A stretch of 64,000 nucleotides of DNA from Methanobacteriota archaeon (lineage in GTDB: Archaea; Thermoplasmatota; Poseidoniia; Poseidoniales; Thalassarchaeaceae): positions 1-64,000 of the forward strand of contig JAAZXW010000009.1 in the NCBI GenBank assembly GCA_014239955.1. The letters are read 5' to 3'. Below are positions 1-8,569 of the stretch, in pieces. Numbering within the stretch: the first letter of the stretch is position 1; every line of letters begins with the position of its first letter. The notes below the pieces were generated by a model. The model worked only from the letters and a program-made list of their open reading frames with translations. It did no database searches and was not told the DNA's origin. The position numbers and the translations under genes were made by a program.

Positions 1-662
1 AAGTTGGGCAAACTCAGACGATTATGTTTGGTTCAACTTCGTTGGATATTGAGATAACCGGTATTACTCAAGGAGAAGTGTCACGAACCATGTATTTCCA
101 TCGCCAAGATCTCGTTCCTGTAGTAGGAATTGAAGCGACCTCTGTTTTGATTGATTTGCCAGAGGGGGTCGTAGTCGACAGTGAATTGGGCGAAATTTCA
201 CTCGGAGTTACTCAAAAAGAGGACTTAATCAAAGCCTTTGAGTCTATATTGGAACAGCAACAAAAAATTTACAGTTCAATTCTTGCGCTTGGAATAATCA
301 TTGCAATTGTTGTTTTATTCAATACTCTAATAATGAATCTTGCAGAACGAGACGTAGAGATTGCGACACTAAGAGTGCTTGGTGCTCCAATCAACAGGAT
401 AGGCGGGATGATGCTGGGTGAACATATTGCTATTGGTTTGATAGGTGGCATTCTCGCCACCATTTTCACTATATTTGGCACTCAAGCATTAATATCTACA
501 TTTGTCCAATGGGCATTTTTTATGACTGTGAAGTTTGATTTTATGATTGCAGCACAACTTGTTGGCGTTGTTGTTTTCATCTCAGTAATCCTCACTCCAT
601 ACGGAATGTGGAGAATTAGTAGGATGGATTTAGTCGAGAAAGTCAAAGACCTCTCTCAGTGA
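1..662 (+). CDS. FtsX/MacB-type ABC transporter permease, C-terminal part
   Basis: The reading frame is open from base 3 to the stop at 660-662, so the gene begins before the window. The first ATG at 24 is internal. The visible 212 residues end in a typical FtsX permease domain: a membrane segment near residues 84-106, then the cytoplasmic motif ERDVEIATLRVLGA (about 109-121), then segments near 133-156 and 176-195. Proteins of this family pair with an ABC ATPase and couple ATP hydrolysis to work on lipoproteins, lipids or peptides at the membrane face. The substrate cannot be read here. The stretch looks more AT-rich than the shikimate genes that follow. It ends 9 bases before the next gene, on the same strand. 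Confidence 0.85.
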   Translation, partial: VGQTQTIMFGSTSLDIEITGITQGEVSRTMYFHRQDLVPVVGIEATSVLIDLPEGVVVDSELGEISLGVTQKEDLIKAFESILEQQQKIYSSILALGIIIAIVVLFNTLIMNLAERDVEIATLRVLGAPINRIGGMMLGEHIAIGLIGGILATIFTIFGTQALISTFVQWAFFMTVKFDFMIAAQLVGVVVFISVILTPYGMWRISRMDLVEKVKDLSQ

Positions 663-671
663 GCCCCCCCC

Positions 672-1454
672 GTGCGAGTCGTCACTTGGAACCTGAATGG
701 GATTCGGGCCGCTCACCGAAAGGGGCTCGTTGAGTTCATTGAGCGTATCGATGCCGACGTCATGCTCTTCCAAGAAGTCCGAGCCCTACCAGAGCAGATG
801 CCGAAGGACTGGTCCCAGCCAGAGGGGTATGAGGTAATTTGGCACCCTGCACAAAAGAAGGGGTATTCGGGCGTAATGTCATGTTCCAGAGTTGGGATGT
901 CTGAGATCGGGAGGGGGATAGACACTGATCTCGATGAGACTCGTGATCCCGAAGGCCGTGTCTTGGTGACCAAGCACAATAACTTGAGTTGCATCAACAT
1001 GTACCTGCCGAACGGGTCCTCCAGAGAAGAGCGCCAGCAGTACAAGGATCAGTGGCTCGAGGACATGCTACTGTGGAGTCAACAATTCAACGAATCATCC
1101 GACCCAGCTCTTCTCTGCGGTGATCTGAACATTGCGCATACAGAGGATGACATATGGAATCCAGAGGGGAATAAGCGCACATCAGGATTCTTGGAGCGCG
1201 AGAGGGCGTGGTTCGATAGAATGCTGGAATCAGGCTGGAACGATCTTCTGCGAACTCACCTTGGGCCAATGAAGGGCCCCTATTCATGGTGGTCAAACTT
1301 CCGCAGAGCAAGGGAGAGGGACAGGGGCTGGAGAATCGACTACATCCTAGCTAACAAAGCAGCAAGACCACTGATGAAATCAGTTGAGATCATGAGGGAA
1401 GGCGGACTAGTTGTCTCCGACCATGCTCCAGTAATCGTCGATCTGGACATCTGA
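672..1454 (+). CDS. xthA: exodeoxyribonuclease III / AP endonuclease (Xth)
   Basis: A 260-residue protein of the exonuclease III / APE1 family (endonuclease-exonuclease-phosphatase fold), of normal length. It would nick DNA 5' of abasic sites and trim 3' ends in base-excision repair. Visible active-site motifs are TWNLNGIRAA at the N-terminus, LFQEVRA with the metal-binding Glu35, GDLNIAH with Asp151 and Asn153, and the terminal SDHAPVIVD with Asp250 and His251. The start is GTG at 672; the codon for Met1 is followed directly by the conserved strand RVVTWNLN, so no upstream start is needed. It may pair functionally with the Nth-type glycosylase encoded at 57579-58226. It lies just before the aromatic amino acid operon but has no obvious link to it. 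Confidence 0.95.
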   Translation: MRVVTWNLNGIRAAHRKGLVEFIERIDADVMLFQEVRALPEQMPKDWSQPEGYEVIWHPAQKKGYSGVMSCSRVGMSEIGRGIDTDLDETRDPEGRVLVTKHNNLSCINMYLPNGSSREERQQYKDQWLEDMLLWSQQFNESSDPALLCGDLNIAHTEDDIWNPEGNKRTSGFLERERAWFDRMLESGWNDLLRTHLGPMKGPYSWWSNFRRARERDRGWRIDYILANKAARPLMKSVEIMREGGLVVSDHAPVIVDLDI

Positions 1455-1527
1455 TCCGCAAAATGCAGAGGAAACCCGGACAAGAGGGAACGGGACCATT
1501 CAAGAGAGGGGACATTGGCGATAATAC

Positions 1528-2322
1528 GTGGCAGATGCCCTAGCAAGACGCTTGGAAACAATCCTCCCAGGGGGTAGGGGGGTTTGGGTTCCCATGGACC
1601 ACAGTGCGTCCTCATTCCCCGAAAACGGAATCATGGACAGCGATTCAGCAGTTGATGCGGCGATAGAGGGCGGGGCCGATGCAATAGTGATGCATAAGGG
1701 GGCTGTGAGTCACCATTTTGCCAGAACTTCTTGGGGTCGATTTGTCTGCCATGCATCCCTATCCACCATCCACGGCGGATCCCGATCCCAGGACAAGGTC
1801 CTGGTCTCTAACGCCTCCGAGAGCCATTCCAGAGGGGCAATAGGGATGTCAGCCCAGGTAAACCTCGGAGATCCAGCAGAGCCAGAAATGATTGGTAGAA
1901 TGTCAAGAATCACTACCGAGGCCTTCGAAGCAGATCTCCCGGTGTTGGGAATGTTCTATCCAAAGGGGGTCAATCTGTCTGTCGATCCATCAGACCCCAC
2001 TGGGGGGGTTGCACATGCTGCGAGATTAGCATGGGAATTGGGTTGCAACGCTGTCAAGGTCCCATGGACTGGTTCCGAAGAGTCTTTCAGAATCGTAACT
2101 TCATCCACCCCAATCCCAGTTCTAGTTTCCGGAGGACCAAGGGAAGGGAAATTCTCACAGGTTCTAGAGTTGGTTGAGAAATCAATCAAAGCTGGAGGTT
2201 CCGGAGTCTGTATTGGCAGGCACGTATTCGCTGCAGAAGACCCAGCATCCCACATTAGATCCCTGAGGGCGATTGTCCATGATGGGGCCAATGCAGAAGA
2301 GGCAGCAAGGCATATGAGGTGA
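1528..2322 (+). CDS. aroA': 2-amino-3,7-dideoxy-D-threo-hept-6-ulosonate (ADH) synthase
   Basis: A 264-residue class I aldolase-fold protein. It resembles the archaeal enzyme that condenses L-aspartate semialdehyde with 6-deoxy-5-ketofructose 1-phosphate, the first step of the archaeal route to 3-dehydroquinate. The VPMDH motif holds Asp24, and Lys177 in NAVKVPW is the likely Schiff-base lysine. VSGGPRE (about 200) and the terminal GGSGVCIGRHVF form the phosphate-binding end of the barrel. The start is GTG at 1528, forced by an in-frame TAA two codons upstream. This leaves an N-terminus slightly shorter than in methanogen homologues. The related fructose-bisphosphate aldolase is excluded mainly by context: the next gene is 3-dehydroquinate synthase II, starting 4 bases after the stop. 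Confidence 0.9.
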   Translation: MADALARRLETILPGGRGVWVPMDHSASSFPENGIMDSDSAVDAAIEGGADAIVMHKGAVSHHFARTSWGRFVCHASLSTIHGGSRSQDKVLVSNASESHSRGAIGMSAQVNLGDPAEPEMIGRMSRITTEAFEADLPVLGMFYPKGVNLSVDPSDPTGGVAHAARLAWELGCNAVKVPWTGSEESFRIVTSSTPIPVLVSGGPREGKFSQVLELVEKSIKAGGSGVCIGRHVFAAEDPASHIRSLRAIVHDGANAEEAARHMR

Positions 2323-2326
2323 ATCG

Positions 2327-3259
2327 ATGCAGATCTGGTCTGATTACGAAGGCGAAGAATATCCCAATATGGATGTAGTAAGTCGATTCTGGACAGGATT
2401 TTCGGACGATGTTTCGGAAGTACAAATAGACGACCCATCAGATCAGGAAGAAGCATTGTCTCTCATTGGACTAGTGCCATGGATTCTAGTCAGATGCTCC
2501 GACTGGACCATGGTTCCACTGGAGAATCTAGTCACAGCATCCAGGGGAACAAGTACCAGGATCGCTGCAGCAATAGACGAGGAAGTCGAACTCAACGGTG
2601 CAGCCTTTGCCATGGGAAGGGGAGTCGACGCCATCCTAGTCCCAATCCAGATGGTCGATAAGGCGATTAGAGTACTCGGAGGGAGCTGGGAGAAGGAGGA
2701 ATCACAAGAGACTGGAACCACTATCGTCGAGGCCAGGATTCTGTCAATCGATGGGGCAGGAGTGGGAGAAAGGGTGTGCGTTGACCTAACAAGGAGAATA
2801 AATGATGGGCAAGGGATTGCCACTGGATCCCTTTCAGGCAATCTTTGCATTCTCCACGGAGAGACAATTCAATCGGAATACGTCCCCACTCGTCCATTTA
2901 GAGTAAATGCGGGAGCGATCCATTCTTACATCCTAATGGCGGATGGAAAAACCAAGTACCTAAGTGAACTAATCTCTGGTGACGAAGTAGCCGTTCTGTC
3001 TTCTTCCGGTGAACAAGAGAAGGCTACAATCGGACGACTGAAAGTGGAGACCCGACCCCTGCTAATGATTAGATTCGAAGTTTCAGGTTCAGAGGGACAA
3101 ATAGTAGTTCAGCAAGCAGAGACTGTAAGATTAATCACCCCTAATGGAGGGGTAATTTCAGTAACCAAGGCAAAAGAAGGAGACAAGATTTCTGTCATCA
3201 CCGACAATAGAGCTAGACACGTTGGGATCGCCCTCAATGCGGGGGTGACCGAGAAGTGA
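2327..3259 (+). CDS. aroB': 3-dehydroquinate synthase II (archaeal type)
   Basis: A 310-residue homologue of the archaeal enzyme that converts ADH to 3-dehydroquinate by NAD-dependent oxidative deamination and cyclisation, replacing the bacterial AroB. Characteristic segments include AFAMGRGVDAILVP (about 93-106), ETIQSEYVPTRPFRVNAGAIHSY written here only in part as the conserved centre TRPFRVNAGA, and the C-terminal QQAETVRLI. It sits between ADH synthase and shikimate kinase. Its stop overlaps the GTG start of the next gene (GTGA at 3256-3259), which points to translational coupling. The genes for 3-dehydroquinate dehydratase, shikimate dehydrogenase and EPSP synthase are not in this window. 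Confidence 0.95.
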   Translation: MQIWSDYEGEEYPNMDVVSRFWTGFSDDVSEVQIDDPSDQEEALSLIGLVPWILVRCSDWTMVPLENLVTASRGTSTRIAAAIDEEVELNGAAFAMGRGVDAILVPIQMVDKAIRVLGGSWEKEESQETGTTIVEARILSIDGAGVGERVCVDLTRRINDGQGIATGSLSGNLCILHGETIQSEYVPTRPFRVNAGAIHSYILMADGKTKYLSELISGDEVAVLSSSGEQEKATIGRLKVETRPLLMIRFEVSGSEGQIVVQQAETVRLITPNGGVISVTKAKEGDKISVITDNRARHVGIALNAGVTEK

Positions 3260-4110
3260 ATGTCATAGGGTCTGGGAGGGCCAACGGGGCAATCTCAATT
3301 CTCCATGCATTGGGGACTGGCAGGGGTTGCTCAGTGGGTATCCAACTAGCAACAGAGGTCCAGATTGTGGATACAAAGCTCGAAGCCAATAATGACAGAC
3401 ACGGACTTCTAGATGCTATAGAGTCATGCTGGAGGGAGGAGGGACTACCAATACCAGCGGAATTCGGGTGGAAGATTGAGAGTACGGTCCCAATCGGACA
3501 GGGGCTAAAGTCCAGCTCGGCTCTGTCATGTGCGGCCTTTAGGGCACTGAATTCTTGTGCATGGGCCGGCCTATCTAATTCAGAAATAGCAGACCTTGCA
3601 GCTCAGGCTCAGTTGATGTCAAATTGCGCCATCACAGGAAGCATGGATGATAATTGGGCTTCTCTAGAATCGGGTTGGAAGCTGGTCGACCCAAGCTTGG
3701 GAGCCACCGATTCAGTAATTATTCAAGGCTCAATGGATGATAGTCTGTCAGTACTAGTTTGCCTCAGAGGTAAACGTTCAAGGGGAATTTCACCGACTAG
3801 ATTCTCAGAGCAGCGGTCAATCTTCGAGAGGTCATTGGCTTCGATAATGAGCGGTTCAGCCCTAGATGCATTGTCATCAAATGGATTGGCAGTGTCCGCC
3901 GCTACTGGTGATCACGAGGCTCTGAGAATCAGCAATCTCTGCATAGCATCAGGAGCCATAGCTTCTGGAATCAGCGGGTCCGGTCCCGCAATCGCCATAG
4001 TTTGCTTCGAGGATGATACAGAAACCCTATCCCGAAAAATCTCTGGGATGGGGCTTTCCGTGATTTCAACCAGGTTTGCAAGCAGTGAGGAGCTGCTAGA
4101 GGTGGCATGA
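3256..4110 (+). CDS. aroK: shikimate kinase, archaeal GHMP type
   Basis: A 284-residue GHMP-superfamily kinase. It would phosphorylate shikimate with ATP and replaces the unrelated bacterial P-loop AroK. The family's glycine/serine-rich ATP motif is seen as PIGQGLKSSSALSCA (about residues 79-93), and the third GHMP motif is near GISGSGPAIAIV (about 239-250). The length fits archaeal shikimate kinases. Homoserine kinase is the closest alternative, but the position between DHQ synthase II and chorismate synthase argues for shikimate. The start is GTG at 3256 inside the stop of aroB'; the stop overlaps the ATG of aroC (ATGA at 4107-4110). Confidence 0.93.
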   Translation: MNVIGSGRANGAISILHALGTGRGCSVGIQLATEVQIVDTKLEANNDRHGLLDAIESCWREEGLPIPAEFGWKIESTVPIGQGLKSSSALSCAAFRALNSCAWAGLSNSEIADLAAQAQLMSNCAITGSMDDNWASLESGWKLVDPSLGATDSVIIQGSMDDSLSVLVCLRGKRSRGISPTRFSEQRSIFERSLASIMSGSALDALSSNGLAVSAATGDHEALRISNLCIASGAIASGISGSGPAIAIVCFEDDTETLSRKISGMGLSVISTRFASSEELLEVA

Positions 4111-5204
4111 TGGGTATGGATCTAGGTGACCAGTTGAAGGTGACACTATTTGGAGAGAGCCACGGCAAGTGCGTTGGTGCATTGGTTGAGGGAATCCCTC
4201 CGGGGACGGAAATTGATTTGCAGGCTCTTTCTGATGATTTGTCCCAGAGAAGACCAGGCAGGAAGGGCATGTCATCACGATTGGAACCCGATGAATGCGA
4301 AATTCTCTCCGGAGTCCATGAGGGTAAGGCGACCGGCTGGCCACTTCTGATGCTAGTTAGGAATTCCGACGCAAGGTCATCAGACTACCGATTCCTCCCT
4401 GACCACCCCCGTCCCGGACACGCAGATATGGTTGAGGAAATTAGATCAAAGGGCTCCAACGATCCTCGTGGAGGGGGGTCCCAGTCAGCTAGACTCACCC
4501 TGGGACTGGTCTCAGCAGGAAGTCAGGTTAGGACAATTTTGGAAAAATCAGGATGGTCTTGCAATGCCCATCTGAGCAGAGTGGGGACGATATCAGCAAG
4601 GCCACTGATTGAATTCGATACATCAGAACCACTAGAGGAGGGGTCGGAAATGTCCAGACTCAACTGCCGTGATCCCGAAGCCGCCACAAGAATGGCCGAT
4701 GTTATCAAACAAGTCCGAAGAGAGAAGGACTCCATCGGCTCGGTCGTTGAGCTGCTGATACAGGGTCTCCCAATTGGAGTTGGAGAACCTTGGTTTGACG
4801 GCATAGAGCCCTCTCTGGCCAGAGGGCTGATGGCAATTCCCGGAGCTCGAGCCATTGAGTTCTCCAATGGCATTGAGGCTTCTCAGATTAGGGGCTCTGA
4901 GAACAATGACATGTGGATCCCTGGGCCAGACTCTCCATTATTGGAGGGTTCAGAGGACGGTGAAGCAGATGGCGCCTTGGGGGGAAGATCTACCGGCGCC
5001 CCAATCCGAGTCTTGATTCACTTCAAACCACCTAGCAGTATACCCAGGGAGCAATTCACACTCCACCTCCCAAGTAACGAGACCCAGCCTCTCAAGGTTG
5101 GAGGTAGGCATGATCCGGTCATAGGGCCACGGGCAGCCCCAGTCGTCGAGGCAGTGGCCATGCTTGTGATCAGCGACCTAGGTTTGATGGGTGGTTTCCT
5201 GTAA
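4107..5204 (+). CDS. aroC: chorismate synthase
   Basis: A 365-residue chorismate synthase, which converts EPSP to chorismate using reduced FMN; this completes the operon. Visible family blocks are GESHGKCVGALVEGIPPG near residue 16, the basic stretch RRPGRKGMSSR (about 48-58), RPGHADM, and DPRGGGSQSARLTLG (about 125-139). In many homologues the last block reads GGRSSARETA; here the Arg before the Ser and the RETA ending differ. Later blocks (FDGIEPSLARGLMAIPGARAIEF in part, HDPVIGPRAAPVVEA) are normal, so the enzyme should be active. The start is ATG at 4107 overlapping the aroK stop; ATG at 4110 and 4116 are alternatives. It faces the convergent membrane-protein gene ending at 5205, with no gap. 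Confidence 0.95.
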   Translation: MMGMDLGDQLKVTLFGESHGKCVGALVEGIPPGTEIDLQALSDDLSQRRPGRKGMSSRLEPDECEILSGVHEGKATGWPLLMLVRNSDARSSDYRFLPDHPRPGHADMVEEIRSKGSNDPRGGGSQSARLTLGLVSAGSQVRTILEKSGWSCNAHLSRVGTISARPLIEFDTSEPLEEGSEMSRLNCRDPEAATRMADVIKQVRREKDSIGSVVELLIQGLPIGVGEPWFDGIEPSLARGLMAIPGARAIEFSNGIEASQIRGSENNDMWIPGPDSPLLEGSEDGEADGALGGRSTGAPIRVLIHFKPPSSIPREQFTLHLPSNETQPLKVGGRHDPVIGPRAAPVVEAVAMLVISDLGLMGGFL

Positions 5205-6146
5205 CTAGGATCGATTTTCTAGGTACTGTTGAATCCTCAGTGGGAGGTTGATTGCGAACATCGATGCAATTACTATGAAGACTAGGATGGTTCCAAGTGC
5301 AACTCCGTAAACGCTCGTTAGCTCCACGCTTTCCTCGAGTCTATTCGCAGCCACCGGGTCCAGAATTCGTACGAAAAGAGGGACGAAGAAATTGATGAAT
5401 AGGGTCAGCGTTGCCACCACGGCTGCAACCGCTGGGGTGTATCCCAGTGCCTTGTTGTACCTGTCAGTGATGCTCTTCACGTTCATCACGTAAACCTCAC
5501 CTGTCCTGATTGAGGTATCCAGCATCGAGAAACGAATCACTGCGCTGGATATCTCCATGTAAACAACAAGGAAAACAGCATAGAAGATAAGAAGAATTTT
5601 CTGCATCACTTCATTCTCGGGGAGGAAGCTCAAGCCAAACTCCACTTTGCTGCCCGCAAACCTGATTGTCACTAGGATCAGGGTCACATAGGAAAGCAGC
5701 ATAGCCCGTTGATCCCGCTGCCAAACCCCCCAGAAGCCAGATATCATTCCGACGAGAATCATCAGCAGATGCAGCCACAGCCCCAGGAAACCAATTCCAA
5801 TCATGTTAGTTAGTGAAAACCATGCTGTGCCTGAAACTGGAGTAAGCATGAATGTCAGGAAACCAAGCACCAAAAGGGACCCAATAGCCCCCATTTGCAG
5901 GTTCAGAACCATCTTATTCGGAGAAACGAACTCTCGATTGACCAGTACAGGCCCGCCAAAAATCGCATCTATCCAATTCGGAATGGCAACTTCTGGGACT
6001 GCATCATCAGGAATTCCAGAGTCGGCCTTCAGAGTTCCAGCAGCCTTCTTCCTGCTGGGTGCAGATGACCTCACAACCTTGCCATCATACAAGTGAGAGG
6101 TGTCAACTGGTCCCTTACTTCCTTGTTCTGCCATCTCATTCACCAC
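5205..6146 (-). CDS. multi-pass membrane protein of a MoxR/DUF58 operon, function unknown
   Basis: I do not recognise this 313-residue protein. It has a polar N-terminal tail of about 75 residues, then roughly six hydrophobic segments near residues 88-106, 113-137, 147-165, 181-202, 238-258 and 280-302. A charged cytoplasmic loop with YNKALGYTP lies before the fifth. It is the last gene of the cluster DUF4350 - MoxR - DUF58 - this gene. Its GTG start at 6146 lies one base after the DUF58 stop; an ATG at 6134 is a second option. MoxR ATPases with DUF58 partners are thought to help assemble or mature metal-containing or surface complexes, so a membrane platform role is possible but is only inference from context. 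Confidence 0.8.
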   Translation of the reverse strand: MVNEMAEQGSKGPVDTSHLYDGKVVRSSAPSRKKAAGTLKADSGIPDDAVPEVAIPNWIDAIFGGPVLVNREFVSPNKMVLNLQMGAIGSLLVLGFLTFMLTPVSGTAWFSLTNMIGIGFLGLWLHLLMILVGMISGFWGVWQRDQRAMLLSYVTLILVTIRFAGSKVEFGLSFLPENEVMQKILLIFYAVFLVVYMEISSAVIRFSMLDTSIRTGEVYVMNVKSITDRYNKALGYTPAVAAVVATLTLFINFFVPLFVRILDPVAANRLEESVELTSVYGVALGTILVFIVIASMFAINLPLRIQQYLENRS

Positions 6147-6147
6147 C

Positions 6148-7467
6148 TTAGAATCCCCTTGCCCCGGCCAAGGCCGTGAATAGCAACATGTCGGGCTCCC
6201 AATCCATTACGTAGGCCCCCAATCCCCTGAGTTCGGTCATCAAAATGTCCCTCTCGGTTTTTAGGACCTCATATCCGGTCCTGTCTATTCTCCTAGCGTC
6301 GAATTCGAACTCTAGGCTACTTGGGGACAGTACAGTAACCTCGAAGTTCCTAGCTCTGAGGTCCCTAACCGCATCGACAATCGTTGGATCGTCCTCAAGA
6401 GGAGATAGTATGATGATCGGGCTTCCTCTATGGATGTGTGGCATTATCCTGGTAGTCACAATCTTGAGGGGGGTGTTTCCTTTCGCCATGGCTCCGGCCA
6501 ACTTCGTCAGGATGACATACAACTGCTTCTTTCCTGTGTCCCTGTCTACTGAAACAATCTCGTCACCATAGACAACTAGGCCAACTGAGTCCCTTCTAGA
6601 GAGGAAGTGCTGAGTCAGGCTAGCTGCAGCTCTAGTACTGTATACCAGAGAGTTCCTACTAACCGGTCCTGTCTCACTAACTGTCCTGCTGTCAACAATA
6701 ATGATGACGTCACTCACCGCATCCCTTTCGAACTCGTTCACCATCATCTTTCCATCCTGTCTCGCCGTGGCTTTCCAGTTAATTTTCCTCATTGGATCCC
6801 CTGGCATGTATTCTCTCAGGTTGTAGAAGTTCGACCCCTCGCCGGGGTTCCTGATGTTGACAGCCCCCGTGAAGATCTTGGGCACCCTGCTCTTAACCAT
6901 CGCATCCTTGATGTCCTCCATCTTCGGGAAAACCAAGAAGTCATCGTAGAGTTGAACCTCTTTCTCATTGTGGAAGAGGCCCAGCTCATCTTGGACTCTG
7001 ATGCATACCGGGCCTATCGTGTAGAAGCCTCTGAGAGGGGCCTCGATGGTGTAAGAAATCTCAGTCTCCCTCTTGGGCCCAATTTCCATAAGCACGTAGT
7101 TTGCACCCTTCTTGATCCTCATAACCTCTGGAACCCTGTCACGTAGTTCCAGGACCTTGGCCATGCTAGATTTGTTCTGAATTCGCAGGGTTACGTCTAT
7201 CTCTCCATCCTCAAAAACTCTGGAGGACGAAGTCTTCCTCATAGCGACGATGCTCTGAAGTTGCACACCCTCGTCCATGATTGCATCTTCCACTCTCCTT
7301 CCGGAGGAAGCGACGTCACCATGTGCGGTCCTAAGGGCCGCCCACGTGAGGAACGAAAGAAGAACCACTGCAACAGTCACTAGTTGTTGGTTTCGTAGAA
7401 CTAGGCCTAGGAGGTACATTGCTACCGAAAGCGATGCAAACATCGCTGATTTCCGGCTCCAGGCCAT
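6148..7467 (-). CDS. DUF58 domain protein, MoxR partner
   Basis: A 439-residue protein with two N-terminal membrane segments (about residues 10-45), a beta-rich middle part, and a C-terminal DUF58 / von Willebrand A-like domain. The family signature is clear around residues 210-250: RNPGEGSNFYNLREYMPGD followed by INWKATARQ. A DxS-type metal site appears as IIIVDSRTV (about 253-261). DUF58 proteins are encoded beside MoxR AAA+ ATPases in very many prokaryotes and are presumed to be their binding partner; the exact job is not settled. The gene starts with ATG 19 bases after the MoxR stop and is followed by the membrane protein gene after one base. Confidence 0.92.
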   Translation of the reverse strand: MAWSRKSAMFASLSVAMYLLGLVLRNQQLVTVAVVLLSFLTWAALRTAHGDVASSGRRVEDAIMDEGVQLQSIVAMRKTSSSRVFEDGEIDVTLRIQNKSSMAKVLELRDRVPEVMRIKKGANYVLMEIGPKRETEISYTIEAPLRGFYTIGPVCIRVQDELGLFHNEKEVQLYDDFLVFPKMEDIKDAMVKSRVPKIFTGAVNIRNPGEGSNFYNLREYMPGDPMRKINWKATARQDGKMMVNEFERDAVSDVIIIVDSRTVSETGPVSRNSLVYSTRAAASLTQHFLSRRDSVGLVVYGDEIVSVDRDTGKKQLYVILTKLAGAMAKGNTPLKIVTTRIMPHIHRGSPIIILSPLEDDPTIVDAVRDLRARNFEVTVLSPSSLEFEFDARRIDRTGYEVLKTERDILMTELRGLGAYVMDWEPDMLLFTALAGARGF

Positions 7468-7486
7468 CTTTCCACCTCGCCATCAC

Positions 7487-8551
7487 TCAGACGGTCGGAA
7501 CATTCGCTGCATTCTTTCCATGTAGAATATCTCGGACGACCTCGCCGTTTTCTAGTCCCTTAATTTGATGTTCTGGCTTTAGGATGAGTCTGTGGGCAAC
7601 TGCTAGTTCTGCAACAGACTTCACGTCGTCAGGGGTAACGAAGTCCCTTCCACGCATTGCTGCAACCGCTCTGCTAGTCTTCAGAAGGGCCTGAGAACCT
7701 CTAGGGGACGAACCCACGAGAACTCTTGGGTCTTCTCTAGTTCTGGCCACAATGTCGACCATGTACTCCCTAACTGACCTGTCTACATACACTTCCTCGC
7801 AGGAATTTTGCATCTTGACTACAATGCTTGGGTCTGTGATGCTGTTGACTTCCACCTCGTCTTTCTTTCGGTTGATCCTCCTCTGCAGTATTTCGTTCTC
7901 GTCAGCCCTATCCGGGTAACCAACCATCATCTTCATCATGAATCTATCAAGTTGAGCTTCAGGGAGGGGGTATGTCCCCTCTTGCTCCACTGGGTTCTGA
8001 GTAGCCATCGTTAGGAAAGGGGCAGGCAGTTTGTGAGTGACAACCCCGATTGTAACTTGCTTCTCCTGCATGGCCTCAAGTAGGGCTGCCTGGGTCTTTG
8101 GTGGTGCCCTGTTGATCTCATCAGAAAGTAGTAGATTGCAGAAAATAGGTCCCGGCTTGAATGTGAACTCTCCTTTCTTGGCATCATATATGTTGGTTCC
8201 AGTAATGTCTGCGGGAAGCAAGTCAGGGGTGAATTGCACTCTCTTGAAGTCACATCCCAGTGCATCTGCAAAGGTATTGGTCATCAGCGTCTTTGCTAAG
8301 CCTGGGAAATCCTCAAACAGAAGATTTCCATTCGACAGAATGTCGACCATCACGTTGTCAATCACGTGCGCCTTTCCAACAATCACTTTCTGAACTTCGG
8401 TGCTAATTGCCTGCCCCATCGCTCCAGTGGCCGCCAATACCTCGTCTTTCTTACTCGATCCACGTGCATCTTGAGCCTTCTTGGCCAAAGTAGCATCGTA
8501 TCCACCCGAACTGGGTGCCTGCATCCCTTTTACTGGTTCTGTCTCACTCAT
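7487..8551 (-). CDS. moxR: MoxR-family AAA+ ATPase
   Basis: A 354-residue MoxR ATPase. The Walker A is the family's reduced form, DFPGLAKT (about residues 80-87). Walker B is LLLSDEINRAPPKTQAALLEAM (shown in part; about 140-150), and the downstream MoxR block TQNPVEQEGTYPLPEAQLDRF (in part) contains sensor and arginine-finger residues. A polar extension of about 45 residues precedes the AAA+ core. MoxR proteins act as chaperone-like ATPases for their operon partners. Here these are DUF58 and DUF4350 membrane proteins, so the assembly is probably a membrane-anchored maturation or stress machine. It lies 18 bases after the DUF4350 gene and shares its promoter. Confidence 0.95.
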   Translation of the reverse strand: MSETEPVKGMQAPSSGGYDATLAKKAQDARGSSKKDEVLAATGAMGQAISTEVQKVIVGKAHVIDNVMVDILSNGNLLFEDFPGLAKTLMTNTFADALGCDFKRVQFTPDLLPADITGTNIYDAKKGEFTFKPGPIFCNLLLSDEINRAPPKTQAALLEAMQEKQVTIGVVTHKLPAPFLTMATQNPVEQEGTYPLPEAQLDRFMMKMMVGYPDRADENEILQRRINRKKDEVEVNSITDPSIVVKMQNSCEEVYVDRSVREYMVDIVARTREDPRVLVGSSPRGSQALLKTSRAVAAMRGRDFVTPDDVKSVAELAVAHRLILKPEHQIKGLENGEVVRDILHGKNAANVPTV

Positions 8552-8569
8552 TTTTCTTCTCTCCGTTTA